This document shows, in pieces, positions 6,360-13,606 of a DNA stretch of 17,395 nucleotides (position 1 is the stretch's first letter; the number at the start of each line of letters is the position of its first letter). The notes beneath the pieces are model-generated. The model was not told where the DNA came from, ran no database searches, and saw only the letters and a list, made by a program, of their open reading frames with translations. The position numbers and the translations under genes are program-made. This DNA is from JAOUEA01 sp035249905 (GTDB lineage Bacteria > Actinomycetota > UBA4738 > HRBIN12): the NCBI GenBank assembly GCA_035249905.1, contig DATFFT010000064.1:1-17395 (forward strand), given 5' to 3'.

Positions 6360-7295
6360 GTGCAGCTCACCGACCCTCAGCGGCGCACGCTCGAGAACCT
6401 GATCGGCACCGGTGACCGGCCGACCTTCCCGCCCGAGCTCGCCCAACGGCTGCGCGACCGCATCGAGGGCGCCGCTCGCGAGCTCGAGCTGGCCGAGCAG
6501 CTGTGGATCGGCAAGGAGAAGCTGAACCAGCACGGCCGCTGTGAGGGCCTGTTCCAAGCGGTGCTCGCGGGCGAGGCGCCGCCGTTCGCGCACTCGGCGC
6601 GCAGCGCGCACGGGGTGCTGCTCCACAAGGCGATCGAGGTCGAGGTCGGGGCTCGCGACGGCATGGACCCGCACGAGATCGCGCGCGTCGCGGTCGACCG
6701 CGTGCTCGAGCGCGAGGAGCGGTTCGGCGAGTACTGGCGCGAGCTGCCGCCCTCCGATCAGGACGACGCGTTGATGGAGGTCGTCCGGCGGGTCTCGCTG
6801 TTCCAGGCGTCGTTCCCGCCGCTGAAGCCGCTGCGCCGCGAGCTGGCCCCGATCAGCGAGCTCAGGGTGCGCGCCGAGCTGCTCGGAGGCGATCTGGTCC
6901 TCTCGGGGCAGATCGATCTCGTGCTCGGTCTGCCCGACCGGCTCGAGCCCAACCGCGCCACCCGGCTCGTCGTCGACCTGAAGACCGGGTCGGCGTTCCC
7001 CGAGTTCGCCGAGGACATGCGGTTCTACGCCCTGCTCATGACGCTGCGGTTCGGGGTGCCGCCGTACCGCGCGGCGTCGCTGTTCCTCGAGAGCGGCACC
7101 TGGCAGGCCGAGGACGTCACCGAGGAGACCCTGCAGCACGCGGCCGATCGAGCGATCGAGGCGGCGCGCGCGGCGGCCGCGCTCTCGAACGGGCGGGAGC
7201 CTTCGCTCACCCCGGGCGGGTACTGCGCGTGGTGTCCGCGCGCCGGCTCGTGTCCGGTGGCGGAGCTGCCGTCGATCGCGGCTCACCCGTCCTGA
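6360..7295 (+). CDS. PD-(D/E)XK (RecB/Cas4-like) nuclease with probable Fe-S cluster
   Basis: A 311-residue nuclease of the PDDEXK_1 type, predicted to cut or resect DNA. The order of motifs is clear: SARSAHGVLLHKAI with the metal-site His, SGQIDLVLG with the first Asp, LVVDLKTG with the D-x-K core, and the conserved aromatic stretch FYALLMTLRFG. One cysteine near the N-terminus (C61) pairs with a C-terminal C289-x2-C292-x5-C298 cluster, the layout of the 4Fe-4S staple of AddB and Cas4. No helicase or Cas gene lies nearby, so it is probably a free-standing repair-type nuclease. GTG at 6360 is the only good early start. The DUF6159 gene follows after 71 nt. Confidence 0.85.
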   Translation: MQLTDPQRRTLENLIGTGDRPTFPPELAQRLRDRIEGAARELELAEQLWIGKEKLNQHGRCEGLFQAVLAGEAPPFAHSARSAHGVLLHKAIEVEVGARDGMDPHEIARVAVDRVLEREERFGEYWRELPPSDQDDALMEVVRRVSLFQASFPPLKPLRRELAPISELRVRAELLGGDLVLSGQIDLVLGLPDRLEPNRATRLVVDLKTGSAFPEFAEDMRFYALLMTLRFGVPPYRAASLFLESGTWQAEDVTEETLQHAADRAIEAARAAAALSNGREPSLTPGGYCAWCPRAGSCPVAELPSIAAHPS

Positions 7296-7366
7296 ACGAA
7301 CAGGGTCCGCGTCTTCGGGGGCGCGGCGCGGTATCGTCGCCCCCTTCGAACGTGGGGGGTGTCGTG

Positions 7367-8194
7367 ATGGGTTCCATCTCGCGAGGGTTCCGCCTGGTGA
7401 AGGCGAGCTGGGCCGTGGTGAGGCAGGACCACGAGCTGCTCGTGCTCCCGGCGATCTCGTTCCTGTGCTCGCTCGTCGTGATGGCGGCGTTCGGGCTGGG
7501 CATGGTCGGGATCGGGCTACCCGAGAGCGACGAGTCGCTGAACGTTGCCCACTACGCGGTGCTGTTCGCGATGTACGTGGTGTTGTCGATGGTGACGGTC
7601 TTCTTCAACGCCGCGGTGATCGGCACGGCGATGAAGCGCCTGCGGGGGGAACCGGCCACGCTCCGCGACGGGCTGGGGCTCGCCCGCCAACATCTGGCTC
7701 AGCTCATGTTGTGGGCCCTGATCACCGCCACGGTCGGCATGATCCTGCGCATGCTCCAGGAGCGGGCCGGGGTGATCGGCCGGCTGCTGCTCGGCGCGCT
7801 CGGCGTCGCCTGGACCGTCATCACGTTCTTCGTCGTTCCCGTGATCCTCTACGAGAGCGCGGGTGCGCCCCAGGCGATCCGTCGTTCGGTCTCGTTGTTC
7901 CGCGAGCGTTGGGGCGAGCAGTTCACGGGTCAGGCCACGATCGGCCTCGCCCTGTTCCTGATCGGGCTGCCGATCGTCGTGCTGGGCGGAGCCGCGGCGG
8001 TCGCGCTACCGGTCGTCGGCATCCCGCTGCTGGTGCTCGCGATCGGCGCCCTGGTGGCGATCGGCGCCGCCTGCTCGGGCGTGTTCAACGCAGCGCTCTA
8101 CCGCTACGCGACGACCGGCGAGTCCTCGGGCGCGTTCAGCGAGCACGATCTCAACGCAACGTTCCGCCTTCGGCGTGAATCGACGGCGATCTGA
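7367..8194 (+). CDS. DUF6159 family membrane protein
   Basis: A 275-residue polytopic membrane protein of a family with unknown function. It opens with RGFRLVKASWAVVRQDHELLVLP, the family signature, followed by paired hydrophobic segments: about 25-45, 61-85, 112-130, 142-165 and a long run near 187-250. A soluble tail of about 30 residues ends the protein. ATG at 7367 follows a GGGGGG-type ribosome site; GTG at 7364 is in frame just before it, and a much longer upstream extension overlapping the nuclease gene lacks family similarity. TATCGT at 7331-7336 may be its -10 box, so it could be transcribed separately from the nuclease. Confidence 0.8.
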   Translation: MGSISRGFRLVKASWAVVRQDHELLVLPAISFLCSLVVMAAFGLGMVGIGLPESDESLNVAHYAVLFAMYVVLSMVTVFFNAAVIGTAMKRLRGEPATLRDGLGLARQHLAQLMLWALITATVGMILRMLQERAGVIGRLLLGALGVAWTVITFFVVPVILYESAGAPQAIRRSVSLFRERWGEQFTGQATIGLALFLIGLPIVVLGGAAAVALPVVGIPLLVLAIGALVAIGAACSGVFNAALYRYATTGESSGAFSEHDLNATFRLRRESTAI

Positions 8195-8222
8195 TCGTTC
8201 GCCGCCGCGCCGGGTCGGTTGT

Positions 8223-8228
8223 TAGGGT
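8223..8228 (+). promoter_or_regulatory. Candidate -10 box TAGGGT for crotonyl-CoA carboxylase/reductase
   Basis: TAGGGT lies 46 nt before the ATG at 8275. The leader carries a GGAGG ribosome site at 8260-8264, so this mRNA would be leadered, in contrast to the TAGACT-type genes. No -35 is evident. Confidence 0.35.
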
Positions 8229-8274
8229 GCCTCGCGTTCCCCCGAGACCCGACGCTGGCGGAGGCTGAGACCCG

Positions 8275-9516
8275 ATGGCCAAGGACCTGTACGAGATCGG
8301 CGAGATCCCCCCGGTCGGCGAGGTGCCGGCGCGCATGCACGCGCAGCTCGTGCGCCCCGATCGCTACGGCGAGCCCGAGAAGGCGATCCAGTCCGAGGTG
8401 ATCGACGTGCCCGAGCTGGGGCCGCACGACGCGCTCGTGATGGTCATGGCGGCCGGCGTGAACTTCAACAACGTCTGGGCGGCGCGTGGGGTGCCGGTCG
8501 ACGTGACGAAGACGCAGGCGCGGTGGGGGGAGCCGACCGACTTCCACATCGTGGGCTCCGACGCCTCGGGCGTGGTCTTCGCCGTCGGCGATGAGGTGAC
8601 GAACGTGCAGGTGGGCGACCGGGTGGTCGTGCACGCCGGCCAGTGGGACCTCGACGATCCCTGGATCAAGGCCGGCAAGGACCCCGGGCTCGCGGGCAGC
8701 TTCCGGGTCTGGGGCTACGACACCTGCTGGGGGTCGTTCGCCCAGTTCTGCAAGGTGCAGGCCCATCAGTGCCTGCCGAAGGCCGACTTCCTCACGTGGG
8801 AGGAGGCGGCCGCTCCCACCCTCACCGGCGCCACCGCCTACCGCATGCTCTTCGGATGGCCCCCGCACACCGTGGAGCCCGGCGACGTCGTGCTCGTCTG
8901 GGGGGGCAGCGGGGGACTGGGCTCGCTCGCGGTGCAGCTCGTCGCCAACGCCGGCGGGCGCCCGGTCGCCGTGGTGAGCAGCGACGAGAAGGGCGACTAC
9001 GCGAAGGAGCTGGGCGCCGTCGGCTACATCAACCGGAAGGACTTCTCGCACTGGGGCGTGCCGCCCAGGTGGGACTCCCCGGAGTGGAAGGACTGGTTCG
9101 CCGGGGCCAAGGCGTTCGGCAAGGCGATCTGGGACGTGCTCGGCGAGAAGACATCGCCCCGGATCGTCTTCGACCATCCGGGGGAGGACACGATCCCGAC
9201 GTCGATCTTCGTCGCCGACCGCGGCGGCATGGTCGTGATCTGCGCCGGCACGACCGGCTACGACACGCTCGTCGACGTGCGGTACCTCTGGTACATGCAG
9301 AAGCGCTACCAGGGGTCACACCTGTTCAACGACGACCAGGCCGCGGCGTTCAACCAGATGGTCGTCGACGGCACGATCCGCACGACGCTCGGGTCGGTCT
9401 ATCCGTACGAGCAGGGCGGCCACGTGCACCAGCTGATGGGCGACGGCGCCCTGCCCGAGGGCAACGTCAGCGTGCTGATCAACTCGCCCGAGGAAGGCCT
9501 CACCGACCTGCCGTAG
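8275..9516 (+). CDS. ccr: Crotonyl-CoA carboxylase/reductase
   Basis: Medium-chain dehydrogenase/reductase that uses NADPH and CO2 to turn crotonyl-CoA into ethylmalonyl-CoA, the key step of the ethylmalonyl-CoA pathway; it can also feed ethylmalonyl-CoA to polyketide synthesis. The protein has 413 residues, slightly short for the family. Visible features are AAGVNFNNVWAARG (59-72), GSFAQFCKVQAHQCLPK (153-169), the GATAYRMLFGWPPHTVEPGD signature (185-204), the nucleotide-binding WGGSGGLGS (209-217), and YQGSH (345-349), whose His fits the reported CO2-site histidine. This pattern resembles the assimilatory Ccr group of methylotrophs. GGAGG at 8260-8264 supports the ATG. The stop is 1 nt from the convergent epimerase-like gene, a neighbour of related function. 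Confidence 0.93.
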   Translation: MAKDLYEIGEIPPVGEVPARMHAQLVRPDRYGEPEKAIQSEVIDVPELGPHDALVMVMAAGVNFNNVWAARGVPVDVTKTQARWGEPTDFHIVGSDASGVVFAVGDEVTNVQVGDRVVVHAGQWDLDDPWIKAGKDPGLAGSFRVWGYDTCWGSFAQFCKVQAHQCLPKADFLTWEEAAAPTLTGATAYRMLFGWPPHTVEPGDVVLVWGGSGGLGSLAVQLVANAGGRPVAVVSSDEKGDYAKELGAVGYINRKDFSHWGVPPRWDSPEWKDWFAGAKAFGKAIWDVLGEKTSPRIVFDHPGEDTIPTSIFVADRGGMVVICAGTTGYDTLVDVRYLWYMQKRYQGSHLFNDDQAAAFNQMVVDGTIRTTLGSVYPYEQGGHVHQLMGDGALPEGNVSVLINSPEEGLTDLP

Positions 9517-9517
9517 G

Positions 9518-9928
9518 TCACCGTTCCTGTACGAGCTCGACGAGCACACCGCCCAACGAGCGCGGGTGCACGAACGCGATCGAGGTGCCCCGGGAACCGG
9601 AGCGAGGAGCCTCGTCGATCAGCCGCGCTCCCTCATCGCGCAGGTGTGCCAGGGCCTCCTCGATGTCCGTGACGCGGTAGGCGACGTGGTGGACCCCGGG
9701 GCCTCGCGTCGCGAGCGAGCGACCGACCGGGGTGTCGGGGCCCAGCGCACCGAGCAGCTGGACGAACGACGAGCCGACCGCGAACAGGACCTCATCGACG
9801 CCCTGGTCCTCGACCCGCTCTCGGTGTGAGGGCTCGACGCCGAGCAGCCGCCGGTACTCGCCGACGGCGGCTTCGAGGTCGGGCACGGCGATGCCGACGT
9901 GGTCGATGTCGGTGAGCTCGATCGTCAT
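9518..9928 (-). CDS. mce: Methylmalonyl-CoA/ethylmalonyl-CoA epimerase-like VOC protein
   Basis: A 136-residue vicinal-oxygen-chelate protein of normal epimerase length, with two beta-alpha-beta-beta-beta modules. Candidate metal ligands match the known His-Gln-His-Glu set of methylmalonyl-CoA epimerase: H10 in DIDHVGIAV, Q57 in SFVQLLG, H80 or H81 in PGVHHVAY, and E131 in GVLVELVQ. It would interconvert the 2R and 2S forms of methylmalonyl- and ethylmalonyl-CoA. The ATG overlaps the stop of the XRE gene as ATGA, so the two are translationally coupled. It faces ccr tail to tail. Another VOC activity is possible, but context and ligands favour the epimerase. Confidence 0.85.
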   Translation of the reverse strand: MTIELTDIDHVGIAVPDLEAAVGEYRRLLGVEPSHRERVEDQGVDEVLFAVGSSFVQLLGALGPDTPVGRSLATRGPGVHHVAYRVTDIEEALAHLRDEGARLIDEAPRSGSRGTSIAFVHPRSLGGVLVELVQER

Positions 9929-10320
9929 GCTCGACCGCTCCGACCCGGCCCGCCGAGGTCCGGCTGCATCCGGGTGACGAGGTCGCGCGCGTGGGCGACG
10001 TGATAGGCGGGGAGCTCCAGCGCCCGAACGACCGCGGCGACGCCGAACGCGCGGAGGTCGGCCTCGGGCTTGCGGCCGGCCGCGGGGGTAGGGGCGGAGC
10101 CCAGCACGTAGAACTCGACGAGCTCCAGGAACTGCGCCAGCGAGGGCACCAAACCCCCCCGCTCGTACGCGTAGATCGTCTGCCGCGAGACCGGGCACGA
10201 GGGAGCGGAGGCTGCCCCCTCCGCCGAACGGTATCCCGCGGCCCGTCGCACCTCCCGCAGCAGGGCGCCGATCACCGCCTTGTCGTCGGCGCTGACGGGG
10301 CGTTGCCGCTTCCTGGCCAC
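9925..10320 (-). CDS. XRE-type helix-turn-helix regulator
   Basis: A 131-residue DNA-binding protein. The HTH spans about residues 17-72 (ALLREVRRAAGY, then PVSRQTIYAYERGGLVPSLAQFLELVEFY). A short helical C-terminal region of unknown role follows. The HTH has a longer, alanine-rich first turn (RSAEGAASAPSC) than usual. GTG at 10320 is preferred to GTG at 10329, because the latter overlaps the TACAGT -10 box and would not be wholly transcribed, while 10320 sits 7 nt after that box. It is coupled to the epimerase-like gene and divergent from the FtsH-like gene. A CGGTTCCG/CGGAACCG palindrome at its promoter suggests autoregulation. Targets are inferred, possibly ccr and the epimerase gene. Confidence 0.8.
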   Translation of the reverse strand: MARKRQRPVSADDKAVIGALLREVRRAAGYRSAEGAASAPSCPVSRQTIYAYERGGLVPSLAQFLELVEFYVLGSAPTPAAGRKPEADLRAFGVAAVVRALELPAYHVAHARDLVTRMQPDLGGPGRSGRA

Positions 10321-10327
10321 GTCCTGC

Positions 10328-10333
10328 ACTGTA
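10328..10333 (-). promoter_or_regulatory. -10 box TACAGT of the XRE-epimerase unit, leaderless arrangement
   Basis: On the minus strand TACAGT is followed by 7 nt and GTG at 10320, the same spacing as for accD5 and the thiolase. It lies one base away from the palindrome at 10335-10354. Confidence 0.5.
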
Positions 10334-10334
10334 A

Positions 10335-10354
10335 CGGTTCCGCCATCGGAACCG
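10335..10354. promoter_or_regulatory. Perfect 8-4-8 palindrome, candidate operator of the XRE regulator
   Basis: CGGTTCCG-N4-CGGAACCG (spacer CCAT) is an exact inverted repeat beginning one base upstream of the -10 box of the XRE gene, covering the -35 to -10 spacer of that promoter. Symmetry and placement fit a dimeric HTH repressor binding its own promoter. The FtsH-like gene starts on the other side, about 130 nt away. Confidence 0.5.
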
Positions 10355-10424
10355 GTCCGGATGCCAGGATCCGACGGTCGGTCATCTGGGCCGAAGGACC
10401 GATGCCGGAAGAACCCCTCCAGCG

Positions 10425-10430
10425 TAGGGT
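10425..10430 (+). promoter_or_regulatory. Candidate -10 box TAGGGT for the FtsH-like gene
   Basis: TAGGGT lies 54 nt before the GTG at 10485, predicting a leader of about 48 nt that ends with a CGAGGGGG-type ribosome site. No -35 hexamer is recognisable. Confidence 0.35.
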
Positions 10431-10484
10431 GATCCCCTCGGAAGGTATCGCCGGGACCGAGCCCACGACCGAGGGGGTTTGCCC

Positions 10485-12308
10485 GTGTCCAACAAGGAAC
10501 CGACCGGCGCGGCGGCCCTGCTGAAGGGGTCGCAGCTCCTGCAGCAGGGCCGGGCCGACGTCTTCCGCAAGCGCGAGCGCACCAAGCTCAAGCGCGTCGT
10601 GCGGGCGCTCGTCGTCGTGTTCCTCGTGGACTGGTACCTGTACCGGCGCTACTCGAGCGGCAACCCGATCACGTTGCCCTCGCTTCCCGACGGGTGGGTC
10701 TTCCTGGCGTTCCCGCTGCTGATCCTGATCCCGGTGCTGCTCATGGTGGCGCTGCCCCTGATCAACGGGAAGTCCCCCCACGTCACGGTCTACCCCGAGC
10801 AGGTGGAAGCCGGGCTGACCGACATCAAGGGGCTCGACACGCAGGTCGACGAGGTCGTGCGGTCGCTCGACGTCTTCCTCGGCTACGCCACGTTCAAGGA
10901 CGAGCTCGGAGGAACCCCCCGCAGAGGGATCCTGTTCGAGGGACCACCCGGCACCGGCAAGACCTACCTCGCCAAGGCGATGGCCAAGCAGGCCGGCGTG
11001 CCGTTCCTGTTCATCTCGGCTCCCGCGTTCCAATCGATGTGGCAGGGCATGACCGCCTACCGCATCCGCTCGTTCTTCAAGGCGCTTCGGAAGATCGCGC
11101 GGAAGGAAGGCGGCGCGATCGGGTTCATCGAGGAGATCGACGCGATCGGCATGTCGCGGGGAGGCGTGAGCTCGTCCACGCCCGCACCCGATGGCCTCGA
11201 GCGGACGACCGAGGCGTTCATGGGCCAGGGTGACGGCGGGTCGATGGTCAACGAGCTGTTGATCCAGCTGCAGTCGTTCGATCAGCCCCCGTTGCGCAAG
11301 CGGCTGCGCGCCCGCCTGATCGGGTGGGTGAACGCGTACCTGCCCAGCGATCGGCAGCTCACGCCGATCAAGAGCGAGTACCACAACATCCTGTTGATCG
11401 CCGCGACCAACCGGGGCGACGCGTTGGACCCCGCGCTCGTGCGACCGGGCCGTTTCGACCGCCGGCTGTACTTCGACGTGCCGACGAAGCAGGGTCGCAT
11501 CGATCTGATCGACCACTTCCTCGACCGCAAGCGCCACCACCAACAGCTCGACGACCGGTCGATGCGCGAGCGGATCGCCTACGAGACGTTCGGCTACACA
11601 CCGGTGATGATCGAGCATCTGTTCGACGAGGGCTTGCTGGTCGCTCTGCGCGAGGGCCGGCGGGAGATGAACTTCGACGACGTGATCGAGGCGAAGTTCA
11701 ACGAGGAGATCGGGCTGAAACAGCCCGTCGTCTACACCGAGCAGGACCGCGAGGCGGTCGCCACCCACGAGGCGGGGCACGCCACCGTGGCCCATTTCGT
11801 CGGCCAGAACCGCCGTCTCGAGGTCCTGTCGATCATCAAGCGACGCGCGTCGCTCGGCCTGCTCGCCCACGGCGATTCGGAGGAGCGGTTCACCCGGACG
11901 CGCACCGAGATCGAGGCGGGCATCGCGATCGCGCTCGGCGGGCTGGTGGCGGAGGAGCTGTGCATCGGCGACACCGGCACGGGGCCGGCCGCCGACCTCG
12001 CCCACGCCACCACGCTGGCAGCCAACATGGTCGGCTCGTTCGGCATGGCCGGCTCCCTCATCTCGTTCGACGCGATCAGCGACGGACCGATCGGCGGACC
12101 GAACCTGGTGGGGAAGGTGCTGGCCGACAAGGAAGCGCGCCAACGCGTCGAGGACATCCTCGAGCAGCAGCGCCAGCGCGTCCGCGAGGTGCTGGAGCTC
12201 AACGCCGACGTGCACACCGCGCTGCGGGATGCGCTAATCGCGCGCGACGAGCTCGTGCGCGACGAGATCCTCCAGGTGATCGAACGGGCGTTGTCGGCCA
12301 GATCCTGA
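10485..12308 (+). CDS. Divergent FtsH-type membrane AAA+ zinc metalloprotease
   Basis: A 607-residue membrane-anchored protease that would unfold and degrade proteins at the inner face of the membrane. Two hydrophobic segments (about 38-54 and 71-93) flank a loop of only about 15 residues; FtsH normally has a periplasmic domain of roughly 70. The AAA+ domain has Walker A GPPGTGKT (153-160), an altered Walker B FIEEID (214-219), and an intact second region of homology ATNRGDALDPALVRPGRFDR (307-326) with arginine fingers R320 and R323. The peptidase domain keeps HEAGH (428-432) and the third zinc ligand D504. The pore loop reads SMWQGMT (184-190) instead of the usual EMFVGVG. The stretch between Walker B and the second region is about 45 residues longer than in E. 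coli FtsH. The start is GTG at 10485 after CGAGGGGG. Confidence 0.88.
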   Translation: MSNKEPTGAAALLKGSQLLQQGRADVFRKRERTKLKRVVRALVVVFLVDWYLYRRYSSGNPITLPSLPDGWVFLAFPLLILIPVLLMVALPLINGKSPHVTVYPEQVEAGLTDIKGLDTQVDEVVRSLDVFLGYATFKDELGGTPRRGILFEGPPGTGKTYLAKAMAKQAGVPFLFISAPAFQSMWQGMTAYRIRSFFKALRKIARKEGGAIGFIEEIDAIGMSRGGVSSSTPAPDGLERTTEAFMGQGDGGSMVNELLIQLQSFDQPPLRKRLRARLIGWVNAYLPSDRQLTPIKSEYHNILLIAATNRGDALDPALVRPGRFDRRLYFDVPTKQGRIDLIDHFLDRKRHHQQLDDRSMRERIAYETFGYTPVMIEHLFDEGLLVALREGRREMNFDDVIEAKFNEEIGLKQPVVYTEQDREAVATHEAGHATVAHFVGQNRRLEVLSIIKRRASLGLLAHGDSEERFTRTRTEIEAGIAIALGGLVAEELCIGDTGTGPAADLAHATTLAANMVGSFGMAGSLISFDAISDGPIGGPNLVGKVLADKEARQRVEDILEQQRQRVREVLELNADVHTALRDALIARDELVRDEILQVIERALSARS

Positions 12309-12343
12309 GGTTCGTCGTGCGCGGCATTGTTCACGGGCACGGA

Positions 12344-12349
12344 TAGACT
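12344..12349 (+). promoter_or_regulatory. -10 box TAGACT of the thiolase gene, leaderless arrangement
   Basis: TAGACT is followed by exactly 7 nt and the ATG at 12357, the same hexamer and spacing as the accD5-like gene. It also argues against an upstream in-frame start at 12327. Confidence 0.55.
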
Positions 12350-12356
12350 TGGCGAC

Positions 12357-13538
12357 ATGACGGCTTCCGTCATCGTCGCAGGTGCACGCACGCCGATCGG
12401 CCGGTTCAACGGCGCCCTGGCCGCCCTCCGGGCCGTCGATCTGGGGGCGGTCGCGATCGGAGCGGCGCTGTCGAGGGCGGGACTGGCGCCCGATCAGGTC
12501 GACTACACGATCATGGGCCACGTGCTGCAGGCTGGGCAGGGGCAGATCACCTCCCGCCAGGCCGCGATCGCCGCCGGCATCCCGATCGAGACCCCGGCGA
12601 TCACGATCAACAAGGTGTGCCTGTCGGGCACATCGGCCGTGGCCATGGCCGACCAGATGATCCGTGCCGGAGAGCTGGACGTCGCCGTCGCGGGCGGCAT
12701 GGAATCGATGACCAACGCGCCCTTCGTGCTGCCCAAGGCTCGGGAAGGCGCGCGGCTGGGCGACACGCCGATGCTCGATTCGATGATCCACGACGGGCTC
12801 TGGTGCGCCTTCGACGACAGGCACATGGGAGAGGGCACCGACGCGATCAACGCCGAGCTCGGCATCGGCCGCGAGGAGCAGGACGCATGGGCCGTTCGAT
12901 CCCATGCCCGAGCACACGACGCATGGGAAGCCGGTCGGCTCGCGGAGGAGGTCGTCGAGGTCGACGTGCCACAGCGGAAGGGGGAACCTGTCGTCGTCGG
13001 CCGTGACGAGGGCATCCGCCCCGACACGACCCTCGACGCGCTGGCGGGCCTTCGAGCGGCGTTCACCGCCGATGGCACCGTCACGGCAGGCAACGCGTCG
13101 CAGATCTCCGACGGCGCGGCCGCGGTGGTCGTGATGAGCGAGCAGCGCGCCGGCCAGCTCGGCCTCGAGCCGATCGCCGAGATCGTCGCGTTCGGCATGT
13201 CGGCCGACCGATACGCCTCGCTGCAGACCGTGCCCGCGCTCGCGCTCGAGCGGGCGCTGAAGAAGGCCGGGCTGGCGACGTCGGATCTCGGGCTCGTCGA
13301 GATCAACGAGGCCTTCGCCGCCGTCGCCCTGCACGCGAGCCGCATGCTCGACCTCGACGAGGCGATCGTGAACGTGAACGGCGGAGCGGTCGCTCTCGGG
13401 CATCCCATCGGTGCGAGCGGCGCGCGACTCGTGCTGACCGCTGCGATGGAGATGCGGCGTCGCGACGTCGATCTCGGCGCCGTGGCGATCTGCGGCGGCG
13501 GCGGCCAGGGCGACGCGCTCGTGCTCCGGCGGCGCTGA
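12357..13538 (+). CDS. Acetyl-CoA C-acetyltransferase (thiolase)
   Basis: A 393-residue thiolase, full family length, condensing two acetyl-CoA to acetoacetyl-CoA or cleaving 3-ketoacyl-CoA. The catalytic set is complete: C88 in NKVCLSGTSA, the EINEAFAAVALH motif, H349 in ALGHPIGASGARL, and C379 in ICGGGGQGDAL. Positions agree with the C89-H348-C378 set of the biosynthetic Zoogloea thiolase. A run ending AGGMESMTNAPFVLP is also typical. The start ATG at 12357 begins TASVIVAGARTPIGRF, the normal N-terminus, and lies 7 nt after TAGACT. It follows the FtsH-like gene by 48 nt but has its own promoter. With ccr and the epimerase gene it could supply the C4 branch of acyl-CoA assimilation or polyhydroxyalkanoate synthesis. 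Confidence 0.93.
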   Translation: MTASVIVAGARTPIGRFNGALAALRAVDLGAVAIGAALSRAGLAPDQVDYTIMGHVLQAGQGQITSRQAAIAAGIPIETPAITINKVCLSGTSAVAMADQMIRAGELDVAVAGGMESMTNAPFVLPKAREGARLGDTPMLDSMIHDGLWCAFDDRHMGEGTDAINAELGIGREEQDAWAVRSHARAHDAWEAGRLAEEVVEVDVPQRKGEPVVVGRDEGIRPDTTLDALAGLRAAFTADGTVTAGNASQISDGAAAVVVMSEQRAGQLGLEPIAEIVAFGMSADRYASLQTVPALALERALKKAGLATSDLGLVEINEAFAAVALHASRMLDLDEAIVNVNGGAVALGHPIGASGARLVLTAAMEMRRRDVDLGAVAICGGGGQGDALVLRRR

Positions 13539-13569
13539 CGAGCCGGCACGAGCCGCCTCCACCGGGCGG

Positions 13570-13602
13570 GCCGTCGGGGCGCCCCCTCGCCGCCCCGCCG
13601 GC
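13570..13602. terminator. GC-rich hairpin between convergent genes, possible bidirectional terminator
   Basis: A 12-position stem with one mismatch (GCCG-t-CGGGGCG paired with CGCCCCG-c-CGGC) and a 9-nt loop sits in the 68-nt gap between the convergent thiolase and histidine-kinase-like genes. There is no U-tract on either strand, so termination is plausible but unproven. Confidence 0.4.
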
Positions 13603-13606
13603 CGCC

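Noticed and set aside
7229..7366. Upstream extension of the DUF6159 gene overlapping the nuclease gene
   Set aside because: The extra 46 residues are low complexity and lack family similarity, and a ribosome site stands before ATG 7367.
10321..10329. GTG at 10329 as the XRE start
   Set aside because: The codon overlaps the -10 hexamer, so it would not be fully transcribed from this promoter; GTG 10320 has the leaderless spacing seen at other genes.
10272..12215. A 647-codon open frame on the minus strand opposite the FtsH-like gene
   Set aside because: It is antisense to the Walker A, second-region and HEAGH motifs, which are unambiguous on the plus strand.
12327..12356. In-frame start of the thiolase at 12327
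   Set aside because: It would precede the TAGACT -10 box and add residues absent from thiolases; the normal N-terminus begins at 12357.
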